The position numbers and the translations under genes are program-made. Positions 10,601 to 16,640 of a stretch of DNA of 64,000 nucleotides are shown here, piece after piece. The notes beneath the pieces were generated by a model. It was not told the origin of the DNA. It worked only from the letters and a program-made list of their open reading frames with translations, and did no database searches. Source of the DNA: Fibrobacter sp. Lineage in GTDB: Bacteria > Fibrobacterota > Fibrobacteria > Fibrobacterales > Fibrobacteraceae. Position 1 is the first letter of the stretch. Each line of letters begins with the position of its first letter. The stretch covers positions 1-64,000 of the forward strand of contig JAFVTX010000026.1 of NCBI GenBank assembly GCA_017503015.1, read 5' to 3'.

Positions 10601-11484
10601 GCAATCGTTCTGTGAGTGAATGTTGGGGAGGTCTCTTTTTTGAAAAGACTTGTATTTAGAACGTCATTTATTTTATTTTGTGGGAACCCTTTGGATTCGT
10701 CTGCAATTTCAGAAATGATTTTTTCATCGATTTTGTTCATTCCTGCGAAAATATTGTAGTATGCTAGATAACCGGCATATTTATATATTTCGTCAACGGC
10801 TAAAGTTGCTGAATTTTTTAGTCGTCTCTTATTCTTTTCGCGTGAAGATTCTATGAATTTTTCGTAAATCTCTTTCTTTGTTTTGGGGAAAGAATTGTTT
10901 TTCGTGTCCTTGTATGATTCAAGGAACATTGTCAATATTTGTGGGTTGTCTAGAATCGGGCAGATGCCGATTTTTTCAAGAAAAACCTCAGATGCTTTGC
11001 CCAAATGTTGCTTTGTAAGCTTAATCCGCTGTTCCCTGCTTAAAGGCTGAATGAAAAAGACTGAAGGAGCAAAATCTTTGTTGATAATTCGTAAATCTTC
11101 GCTATCGTACCAGTCCATGGCCCTGCAGCTAAGAACAATTTTAATTTTTTTATTTTTCTTTTTGATGTCGTTTATGATGTTGTTGGTTTTATAGAGAGGC
11201 TCAAATTTGTCGTTGCTGGAAGAACGAAGTTCGTCAAATCCGTCTATTAGTAAATAGTCTTTTTTGCTGACATTTGTAGCAATATCGTTCCTATAGAGGA
11301 ACTCTCTTATGTTATATAGGGCTGCTTCGTAGTTTTGGGCAAAATGATTGAGAAGAGTTGTTTTGCCGCTTCCAGGATTGCCTAACAAAACGACAAAGTC
11401 AGTTCCCTTCAGGGCGCTGTCTAACAAGAACTCTTCTTCATCGCCATATTTTTTTAATGTCAGATCAACAAAAATACTGTTCAT
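7624..11484 (-). CDS. NACHT/STAND-type NTPase with C-terminal PD-(D/E)XK nuclease domain (candidate defence effector)
   Basis: About 1286 residues. Seen: a Walker A motif GNPGSGKTT at residues 35-43, Walker B LLIDGFDE at 78-85, a sensor-like SCR at 119-121, NPQILTMFL at ~180 and FTHRTIAEFLSA at 289-300, the usual sequence of a NACHT/STAND module. A long helical middle part without a recognised repeat follows. The last ~130 residues contain D1195, E1211-C-K1213 and a following Q1227, the order of a PD-(D/E)XK restriction-like nuclease. The ATG at 11484 overlaps the stop of the cyclase-like gene as ATGA; an in-frame ATG lies 9 nt upstream. STAND proteins with nuclease domains act in phage defence (Avs family), but there the nuclease is N-terminal. 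I infer sensing by the middle part and DNA cleavage by the C terminus. AT-rich, so probably transferred. Confidence 0.7.
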   Translation of the reverse strand: MNSIFVDLTLKKYGDEEEFLLDSALKGTDFVVLLGNPGSGKTTLLNHFAQNYEAALYNIREFLYRNDIATNVSKKDYLLIDGFDELRSSSNDKFEPLYKTNNIINDIKKKNKKIKIVLSCRAMDWYDSEDLRIINKDFAPSVFFIQPLSREQRIKLTKQHLGKASEVFLEKIGICPILDNPQILTMFLESYKDTKNNSFPKTKKEIYEKFIESSREKNKRRLKNSATLAVDEIYKYAGYLAYYNIFAGMNKIDEKIISEIADESKGFPQNKINDVLNTSLFKKETSPTFTHRTIAEFLSAKFLLDQGNLSTKRFTNLCMVPKSSKIASEYRGVFAWACCFTESPELFEVDPYGQYIYGDNSLFSISNKRNVLQGIRTFAKESPYFLSIGRNYGPNTFYEPKLDDFLITEYKSAKNDDNHYLFLLSDLMQSAITPSKDLQKFAHSMICDSNLKDMYKKQLLPLLKNNSTYLKNIIEKIYNEEIMDYDDEILDEAIGYLYPSKIKYNEIIDYIKKYKETSDIHHGHFSYLRKPISYEHRKVIVSKIFDADSEKLRRETRRAYDLECFVGDFYYEMMTKETAEDAFSILLQHNEIDISFSENAWSNISKKIKQWDEKTKQKFYVRFIEFILPQDDNHISECWKKEFGLRHLENSILPQKNYEILSKMIQKKTEFPAKKCLLRKIYEGMRCKKDTTKIAKKHCTALAKQYGLVDFWKKYWKKDPEIAKIELEGKKIQAEHKERLQNIIKDNETKFNKLTDEQKKNAWNFFLYITPHYLFNNSFKEESVGLTKKTYQQILELMKKNLLKIIEKSPYKEYLSLESLAQHAPRAGRNIDELYYACLCLNSTKEYKSIHPKSIKDYLYISALLQKRIGNIKKNSFCDVIEKENPDKTASLIEKYLKKIIHYNLPEKEQIFSKIISELENKWQKNECLSKIKDLTYGLFSSSAKDCAITLFKNIIDRYALTLPSNLIKEMGIINEDIDKTTSLILKFHNGSDNWSINEAILLFNMLDQSKNVYKNLSSENCFKLVNIFLSTFNNEQVLGFHSGIQSSQDMCAWFVNHTMWNQMDDHKWVKILEDLKDRHPNDYWTNRIQSKIYELKTKNNDKDSIEAIDIRQAKELFFSKTFSNDRDFWIDVSEKLQSIKDDVENGEDNQKEIFALTNGDENKCRDIIVQRWRDRYGRIATATREQHIGDNRVDINIKWKEMDEYTVRVECKVDKHPKLKTAVSEQLITKYLEHTHVNNGVYLVFCFKKDPDKLQKELQQGIIGKYKNNISVICIDLKDYTHKMT

Positions 11485-12233
11485 AAAACCCATTCCTTAT
11501 AATTCGGTATCTCTATGCCCCAACACTGCTTGAAATACTTGTAAAGCCATATGTATTTTAGGCGAACTTTATTTGGATAATCTTTTTTCTCAAATTCAAG
11601 AATTTTATTGTCAAAGTACATTTCAACGCTTTTTTTGTATGACGGATCTATTTTTTTAATTTGATTTGCGAACTCTATAAAATAAACTGTATCTCCTGCT
11701 TCATTTACGGATGTGGCCAAATTGAGTGATTTAAGTGTTTGTTCTTGACTCACGTTAAAATTTTTGCTTAGCTCGTCTAAAACATCTTGATCCATACCGA
11801 TAATGGGCCAGGAAATTTTTTTACTTTCTAATCCATATGCTTTTGCCATTCCTCTGCTAATAAATTTACTTTCTTTCCAATTGTCTTTATTGATTGTTTC
11901 GCCGATGCCAATACCGCCGCGGACAACTTGCTGTTGATTGATAAAAAAATTTATTTGTCTTTTGGCGATTTGTGTGAAGATGTCCTTGATTCTGTCAATG
12001 TCCCAAGGTTTTTTCTCAATATCAATTGCAATCAGAATGCCGTCGGAAAGATGCATCACTTTCGAGGAAACATTTCGAAATGTGCTTCTAAAGGCCTCTA
12101 GTTTTTTTGAGAGGTTCTCTTTGTTCCCGCTTTTTTCTAATTCCTTTGAAAATCCCAACAAATCAAGCCAGATATACAGGCTTTCGGGTTCAAAAATAGA
12201 GACATCGGTCTTATCAGATACAAGATTGGCCAT
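11481..12233 (-). CDS. Class III nucleotidyl cyclase-like domain protein
   Basis: 250 residues with no signal peptide or membrane segment. The order of short motifs fits a class III (adenylate/guanylate) cyclase homology domain: WLDLLGFS with D24, HLSDGILIAID with D64 (the two putative metal-binding Asp), RGGIGIGE at 105-112, then ISRGMAKAYGLESKK at 126-139, like the G-x-A-x-x-x-A-Y-x-L-E signature. Residues 150-250 form a tail with no recognised domain. In Pycsar defence, related cyclases make cCMP or cUMP to trigger an effector. Here the coupled downstream gene is a NACHT-nuclease, so a signalling or allosteric role is inferred. Whether it is active and on which base cannot be told from sequence; a catalytically dead sensor is the alternative. 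Confidence 0.6.
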   Translation of the reverse strand: MANLVSDKTDVSIFEPESLYIWLDLLGFSKELEKSGNKENLSKKLEAFRSTFRNVSSKVMHLSDGILIAIDIEKKPWDIDRIKDIFTQIAKRQINFFINQQQVVRGGIGIGETINKDNWKESKFISRGMAKAYGLESKKISWPIIGMDQDVLDELSKNFNVSQEQTLKSLNLATSVNEAGDTVYFIEFANQIKKIDPSYKKSVEMYFDNKILEFEKKDYPNKVRLKYIWLYKYFKQCWGIEIPNYKEWVL

Positions 12234-12360
12234 TTGTTTCCTATTTATCGGTTGTTGAAAATATATAATGTATTTTATTATTGGTCAATATGGCAGAAAT
12301 AGTTTATGAGGGAAAAAATGTTTTGAATAATTGAAAACGGACAATCGTATGTGGTTCTAT

Positions 12361-12387
12361 GGTGTGTGGGTTCGACTCCCTCCCTTT
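12361..12387 (+). other. Possible tRNA/tmRNA 3'-end remnant
   Basis: The sequence GTGGGTTCGACTCCCTC has the layout of a T-arm: a 7-nt TTCGACT loop between arms pairing at four of five positions. No matching acceptor, D-arm or anticodon arm can be built upstream, so it is not an intact tRNA. It lies in the 216-nt gap between the divergent cyclase-like and HEPN genes and could be a scar of integration at a tRNA or tmRNA gene. Confidence 0.3.
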
Positions 12388-12449
12388 TAATATATATTTT
12401 ATCAGTTGAATTCTAAAATATGCTCTAAAACGGAATAGGAGGCCAGTAA

Positions 12450-14060
12450 ATGGAAAACTTTGAAGTAAATTTTGTTATAGATGGTTTCCCTTGCCAAGGA
12501 TTTCTGAACAGGGAAGGGAACTTATTCGATTTGGATGTCAAATCATCTCTTCCCACCATTTCTTACAAACCGAGAAAAATCACTTGTTGGCACGAACACC
12601 GGGCTTTCGTTCTGTATAATAATCAAATCCGTTCAAGAAAGATTTTTCCTGAGTTCGTCATTGAAAATTACGAAACTCCATTTTTTAAAACCTTTGAGTT
12701 TTGTTTAGACGGTCTACAGGATTTTTTGTCTGTCTCTGAACTTTATGACAGAAAAGTTTTTTCTGAAAAAGTGGTAATTGACAAGATTAGTTATCTCTGC
12801 GAATGTGTCACCGATGCCGAGAAAACCACTGTCAAGATAACGCCCCTTTGCCAGCGCGCTGAACTTGAAAAGATTAACGGTATTGTTCAGCGATTTGTTC
12901 AGCTGTTTACGCTTGTAAGTTACAAACGGGTGACATGTACATCAATACATATTGTAGAAGATAGGGAAAAGCATGAATTCTTTTCATGGCGGTGTAAGCC
13001 TTTTACGGGGATTAAAAGCCGCCATTATTCTTTACTTCATGCTGGCTTGATATATAGTAAAGGTTTGTGGAAGAATATTCTCGATAATTATTTTGGGGTG
13101 AAAATTGATTTCTTTGAATCATGTTTGAATGGTTATATTGATTTGATTGATGGTGATTCTCTTTTTGCGCATAATATCATTAATGTTTGTGGAATTTGGG
13201 ATTATTACACTAAATTGACCAGAGAGAAAGTGGATTGTCAATACACATCCCAAGATTTTGATGATGTTTTTGACTTTTTGCAAAAAACGACAAAAAAAGA
13301 ATATATGAAATTTAGTGAACCACAACAAAAGGTTATTGATGTTTTATTTGAAAAAAGAGAATCGGTAAAAAATACCATTGGGCCACATTTATATGAAAAA
13401 ATTTGCGTTTTATATAATCAATTTGATGAAAAATTTCGTCTTTTGTTCCCTTCTGCCTTGCATGATTTTAAATCTCTAAAAAAAGCAAGAGCTAAATATG
13501 CTCATGGAGAGATAAGTTATAGGCCTAAAGAAGGATTTGAGGAACTATATCAAATATACCGTAGAATTCGATTAATGACTATTGTCTTTATATATCAAGA
13601 ATTAGGTATTTCATTGGTCGAAATTTGTAAAGGCCTGCGTAATTCTCTACATGGAAGTGTGATAAATGTTGAATTAGATAGATTCGTATTGTCATCTATT
13701 GTTGATGACACTCCGTTTTTTAATGTTGATGAAAAAACTTGGGAATATTTCTCCCAGCCACGGATTTTCTCGTGCTTTGTTTATAATCCATCACTGAATT
13801 TATTGGAACTTGATAAAACTACGACTGAACTTGCTTGGAAGGAGCATTTGCGGAGCGACGAGCCTTTATATGGAAACTATGTAACCAAGGTTTATCCGAA
13901 ATGTAAGGATCCAGTGTATCAAAACAACATCTTCATTATTTTCGGTGACGCACATAAAGAAATCAACGGTTCGTTCTTGCTTAATTACGAAGATGTCCCC
14001 GTAGAATTAAAAGAGAAATGCGAAAAACAACGGACGGACCGTTTGCTACGAAAGGGTTAG
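12450..14060 (+). CDS. ApeA-like HEPN protein (candidate anti-phage RNase)
   Basis: 536 residues. The N-terminal ~300 residues resemble the beta-rich N-terminal domain of ApeA-type proteins (GFPCQGFLNREG near the start). The C-terminal half is helical and holds R347-x4-H352 within KARAKYAHGE, the Rx4-6H catalytic signature of HEPN ribonucleases. ApeA proteins are single-gene anti-phage defence factors thought to cleave RNA on infection. The start ATG has AGGAGG 9 nt upstream. It is divergent from the cyclase/NACHT operon, so it may act alone. The family call rests on layout and the HEPN motif; an unrelated HEPN protein is possible. AT-rich. Confidence 0.55.
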   Translation: MENFEVNFVIDGFPCQGFLNREGNLFDLDVKSSLPTISYKPRKITCWHEHRAFVLYNNQIRSRKIFPEFVIENYETPFFKTFEFCLDGLQDFLSVSELYDRKVFSEKVVIDKISYLCECVTDAEKTTVKITPLCQRAELEKINGIVQRFVQLFTLVSYKRVTCTSIHIVEDREKHEFFSWRCKPFTGIKSRHYSLLHAGLIYSKGLWKNILDNYFGVKIDFFESCLNGYIDLIDGDSLFAHNIINVCGIWDYYTKLTREKVDCQYTSQDFDDVFDFLQKTTKKEYMKFSEPQQKVIDVLFEKRESVKNTIGPHLYEKICVLYNQFDEKFRLLFPSALHDFKSLKKARAKYAHGEISYRPKEGFEELYQIYRRIRLMTIVFIYQELGISLVEICKGLRNSLHGSVINVELDRFVLSSIVDDTPFFNVDEKTWEYFSQPRIFSCFVYNPSLNLLELDKTTTELAWKEHLRSDEPLYGNYVTKVYPKCKDPVYQNNIFIIFGDAHKEINGSFLLNYEDVPVELKEKCEKQRTDRLLRKG

Positions 14061-14086
14061 ATTCTTCCTGCATCCTGTCTCCCGCG

Positions 14087-14156
14087 CCCGCGTTAGGGAT
14101 CGAAGCCCGTAGGGCCGGGAGGGCCGCTGGTGTCCCGCGCTCGGCCCTCTAGGCGG
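14087..14156. repeat. 70-nt direct repeat, copy B (right edge of defence block)
   Basis: Second copy of the 7502-7571 element, two mismatches, same orientation. It starts 27 nt after the stop of the HEPN gene. The two copies enclose the three AT-rich defence-like genes, as expected if the block was inserted or excised by recombination between the repeats. Confidence 0.85.
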
Positions 14157-14165
14157 AAAAATTGC

Positions 14166-14190
14166 GGCCAGATTCCGGGTCAAGCCCGGA
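14166..14190. repeat. REP-like palindrome ending in ATGAC
   Basis: ATTCCGGG and CCCGGAAT arms around a short loop, followed by GAC. Together with 14255-14280 and 41333-41353 it belongs to a class of palindromes with a conserved ATGAC tail seen in many bacterial genomes. Confidence 0.6.
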
Positions 14191-14206
14191 ATGACGTGGG
14201 AGGGAA

Positions 14207-14305
14207 GGCCGCAATTTTATGTCGCGAGAGCCCGACCCTGCCACGGACCGCAAGTGGATCCCCGCCTTCGCGGGGATGACGAAAAAGTGGCAGGGAACGC
14301 CCTTA
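14207..14305. repeat. Module-tail repeat, copy 2 (long form, with REP-like palindrome)
   Basis: It starts GGCCGCAATTTTATG, continues with a CGAGAGCCCG block and ends near AGGGAACGCCC. The same blocks occur in shorter form at 16479-16530. Copy 2 carries an extra insert with a REP-like palindrome (ATCCCCGC/GCGGGGAT plus GAC, 14255-14280). A short reading frame through it is not a gene; its IPAFAGMT-like translation is typical of REP sequence. Confidence 0.6.
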
Positions 14306-14530
14306 CCCCTTCATGGCCTCGATCAAATCGAAACCGTCGCTGACCTCCGGCAGGGCTCCGTATTTCTTGTCGAAGTAGTCCTTTTCGAAAATCCTGTCCC
14401 TGCGGACCTTGCGGAATTCACCCTCGTCGCTCATCTCGATTCCGCTAAGCCGCTTTAGCACCGTCGCTTCGTGGGGCTTGTCCTTCTCGGCGAACCAAAT
14501 CTGGTCACGATATTGGGCGATTTTTGTAAA
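14303..14530 (-). pseudogene. 3' remnant of an AAA15-type (COG1106) ATPase gene
   Basis: On the minus strand the frame from about 14530 to the stop at 14303 reads YRDQIWFAEKDK, then EGEFRKVRRDRIFEKDY, then KKYGALPEV. This is the conserved C-terminal end of COG1106 (AAA15, OLD/RloC-like) ATPases, typically DQIWFxEKD, VRKDxxFEKDY, GxYGAxPxx. Nothing upstream continues the homology; the frame meets a stop at 14555-14557. Only about 75 of some 400 residues remain. COG1106 ATPases are often parts of abortive-infection or restriction loci, so this is likely the stump of an earlier defence gene. Base composition is GC-rich, unlike the neighbouring HEPN gene. Confidence 0.65.
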
Positions 14531-14685
14531 ATTATTCTTACAAGATTGATGACTTTAATTGGTGAAATTCGCTCAAAAAAGCAAAAAGTCGGCTCTTTTG
14601 TAAACTTTTTCGCGCCGGCGGAGTGGTGCTTTTTGCGGTAATTTGATATTCCCCTGCTATATATATAATAGGAGCTTTTCTCCAA

Positions 14686-14917
14686 TGCAGGAGGGTTGTC
14701 TAAACCTCGCTAAGGTTCGTGTAATCTTGGCGGGAAACAGTAAACAATTAACCAAGGACGGTATGTCATGGGGTAGGCGAGAATTCCCTGCCGCTTGAAA
14801 ACGGGATAAATAACACTGAATTTATAAGAATTTCATAAAAATGACTTTTTTTGATGTGGAAAAGCTTTTTTTGTTTAAATGCCTGACGATTTTGTCAGCA
14901 TAAGAAAGGAGGTCAAT
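14686..14917 (+). other. Non-coding leader with pairing potential upstream of the 57-aa gene
   Basis: No convincing gene. Several short complementary arms exist: CGCTAAG/CTTGGCG around 14709-14740, GGTAGG/CCTGCC around 14774-14793 and CTGAC/GTCAG at 14883-14898, the last just before the ribosome site. It could be a structured 5' leader or a small RNA. I do not recognise a known RNA family. Confidence 0.35.
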
Positions 14918-15091
14918 ATGGCAAGAAATCTACCATATGGCGATAATCACAGAATCGGGGCGGTGCGTTCGCGTTCGCAAACGTTAAACCCTAAGACCAA
15001 TCTATTTACAAAGCGTAATACCGAAACGGGCCGCTTTATGGATGTCAAGCAAAATGGTGCGCCATTTAAGGGGGTAAGAAAGGAAAAGTAG
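14918..15091 (+). CDS. Conserved 57-residue protein of unknown function
   Basis: Start ATG at 14918 with a strong AAGGAGG at 14906-14912; an earlier in-frame ATG at 14879 has none. The protein is short, basic and soluble: NLPYGDNHRIGAVRSRSQ near the start, TKRNTETGRFMDVK in the middle, and a PFKGVRKEK end. From memory, small proteins with this PYGDN...GRFMD.K...FKGVRKEK pattern are widespread in Bacteroidota and Proteobacteria with no assigned function. It stands alone in front of a YhcG-type nuclease gene with a 176-nt gap and its own probable terminator, so co-function is only suggested by position. Confidence 0.7.
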   Translation: MARNLPYGDNHRIGAVRSRSQTLNPKTNLFTKRNTETGRFMDVKQNGAPFKGVRKEK

Positions 15092-15118
15092 ATTATCTAG
15101 ACATTTCCATCCTAATTT

Positions 15119-15165
15119 CGTGAGCGGTGACTCTGTCGCCTCTCACGGAAGGGGATGATTTTTTT
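15119..15165 (+). terminator. Possible terminator after the 57-aa gene
   Basis: GTGAG-CGGTGAC pairs with GTCGCCT-CTCAC across a short loop at 15120-15146. A run of seven T begins about 12 nt after the stem, further than in a classical intrinsic terminator. Confidence 0.4.
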
Positions 15166-15177
15166 GAAAAAAGGGCT

Positions 15178-15200
15178 ATTTTGTCATTTTATGACAAAAT
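15178..15200. promoter_or_regulatory. Perfect 10-bp inverted repeat upstream of the YhcG-like gene
   Basis: ATTTTGTCAT and ATGACAAAAT are exact reverse complements separated by three bases. It lies 68 nt before the start codon and could be an operator or a hairpin. The A/T run on either side would also suit a bidirectional terminator. Confidence 0.5.
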
Positions 15201-15267
15201 GGGAATGTATATTTAACCGTGAGAGAAATGTTAAAAATGAATTTTGCTTATAGACTGGAGGAAAGAG

Positions 15268-16464
15268 ATGTCTGATTCGATAAAGAAGATGAGTGTTAGG
15301 ATGTTGCAGTCCCAGTTCTCTGCGATTTTGGCCGGAATTCAGAAAATGCGTTCTCAGGCAGCTGCCGCCGTGAACGAAAAACATCTCAATTCGGTATGGT
15401 TCGTGGGTGGGCTTGTAAGCCACAAAATAAAGAGCAACGAATGGGGTGCCAAGGTCGTTTCGGACCTTGCTGATTATATTCGCACGCAAGATCCTACTTT
15501 GAGGGGTTTTAGCAAGAGGAACATCTACAATATGGTGATGCTCTATGATGAGTATTCGTCTGTGGATTTCCTTAATTTTGTTCGGTCAAAACTGAATCCT
15601 GAATTTGTGCAGTTGGAAACTGCACAATTGGAAAATATTCAAAAACGGGATGCGATTAATTCGTCGTCGTTAATTGTGCAATCGGAAACGGCACAATTGC
15701 CAGCCTTCCCGAAGTTTATCGGCTTGACTTCATTTACAAATCATGTAGCGATTCTTTGCAATTGCAAGTCGTATGAGCAGAGATTGTTCTACATGCTATA
15801 TGCTAATAAAGAAAGACTGTGCTGCGATGAATTGAAACGCAGCATTGCAAACGATACGTTTACGACCCTCTTGCGGTCAAAGAAGAATCTGTCAAAGGGA
15901 ATGTTGAAAAATTATCCGCAGGCAGGCATAACCTTCAAAGACGAACTTTTTCTGGATTTTTTGAATTTGCCGGAGAAACATTCGGAAAACAAGCTGAAAA
16001 AGTCTATCGTGGAACAGATGAAAAATTTCATTCTGGAACTCGGCAGCAAGGAATTTTTGTTTGTTGACATGGAGTATGTTCTGCAGGTGGGCGCATCTTC
16101 CTACAAGGCTGATTTGCTCTTTTACCATAGAGGCTTGCAGGCCCTGGTGGCGATTGAGCTCAAAACGACAAAGTTCCATCCGAAGGATTTGGGGCAACTT
16201 GAGTTTTACTTGGAGGCATTGGATCGGGATGTTCGAAAGTCCAACGAAAATCCGTCTATCGGCATGATTCTTTGCCCATCGGCAGACCAGGTCGTTGTCG
16301 AATATGCGATGAATCGTTCTATGAGCCCGACTTTGATTGCCGAATACAAGAAGAAACTGATTCCGCAGGAAACGGTCCAGAAACTGCTTGGCGAATACTG
16401 CGCCTCATTTGAAATGGGAGCGACACAAAGGAAAAAGGTCTCAACGAAACGAAAGAATAAGTGA
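15268..16464 (+). CDS. YhcG/DUF1016 family PD-(D/E)XK nuclease
   Basis: 398 residues. The N-terminal DUF1016 helical part has the usual SVWFVGGLVSHKI and RGFSKRNIYNMVMLYDEY. The C-terminal nuclease fold has VEQMKNFILELG, KADLLFYH and ALVAIELKTTKF, giving the D...ExK catalytic pattern, then GQLEFYLEAL. YhcG-like nucleases are found with restriction systems and genomic islands; no precise reaction is settled. I chose ATG 15268 with GGAGGA just upstream over an earlier in-frame ATG at 15244. The middle part holds a small internal repeat (two ETAQL blocks). Module tail repeats lie on both sides. Confidence 0.85.
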   Translation: MSDSIKKMSVRMLQSQFSAILAGIQKMRSQAAAAVNEKHLNSVWFVGGLVSHKIKSNEWGAKVVSDLADYIRTQDPTLRGFSKRNIYNMVMLYDEYSSVDFLNFVRSKLNPEFVQLETAQLENIQKRDAINSSSLIVQSETAQLPAFPKFIGLTSFTNHVAILCNCKSYEQRLFYMLYANKERLCCDELKRSIANDTFTTLLRSKKNLSKGMLKNYPQAGITFKDELFLDFLNLPEKHSENKLKKSIVEQMKNFILELGSKEFLFVDMEYVLQVGASSYKADLLFYHRGLQALVAIELKTTKFHPKDLGQLEFYLEALDRDVRKSNENPSIGMILCPSADQVVVEYAMNRSMSPTLIAEYKKKLIPQETVQKLLGEYCASFEMGATQRKKVSTKRKNK

Positions 16465-16478
16465 ATGTGGCTGCGTGA

Positions 16479-16530
16479 GGCCGCAATTTTATGCCACGAG
16501 AGCCCGCCCCTGCGCAGCAGGGAACGCCCG
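16479..16530. repeat. Module-tail repeat, copy 3 (short form)
   Basis: GGCCGCAATTTTATG followed by a CGAGAGCCCG block and AGGGAACGCCC, as at 14207-14305 but without the palindromic insert. It begins 15 nt after the YhcG-like gene and marks the right end of the accessory island. Confidence 0.6.
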
Positions 16531-16640
16531 TGGAATGCTCTTTTGGGGTGCAAAAGAAACTCTAAAATAAGGTGTCGTGGGGCAATTTTGTCTTTTTTTT
16601 CGATTATATTCTTATATTTATCTGAAAAAGTGAGGTTTTT

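Noticed and set aside
12290-12390. Complete tRNA gene
   Set aside because: Only a T-arm can be formed; no acceptor, D-arm or anticodon arm fits.
14219-14458. 79-codon frame across the module-tail repeat
   Set aside because: The IPAFAGMT-like peptide is the usual translation of a REP palindrome; no ribosome site.
14455-14685. 76-codon minus frame
   Set aside because: A different frame from the COG1106 remnant, which has real homology; no ribosome site or family.
14686-14917. Known riboswitch, 6S, tmRNA or RNase P RNA
   Set aside because: The short stems do not match the conserved core of any of these that I can recall.
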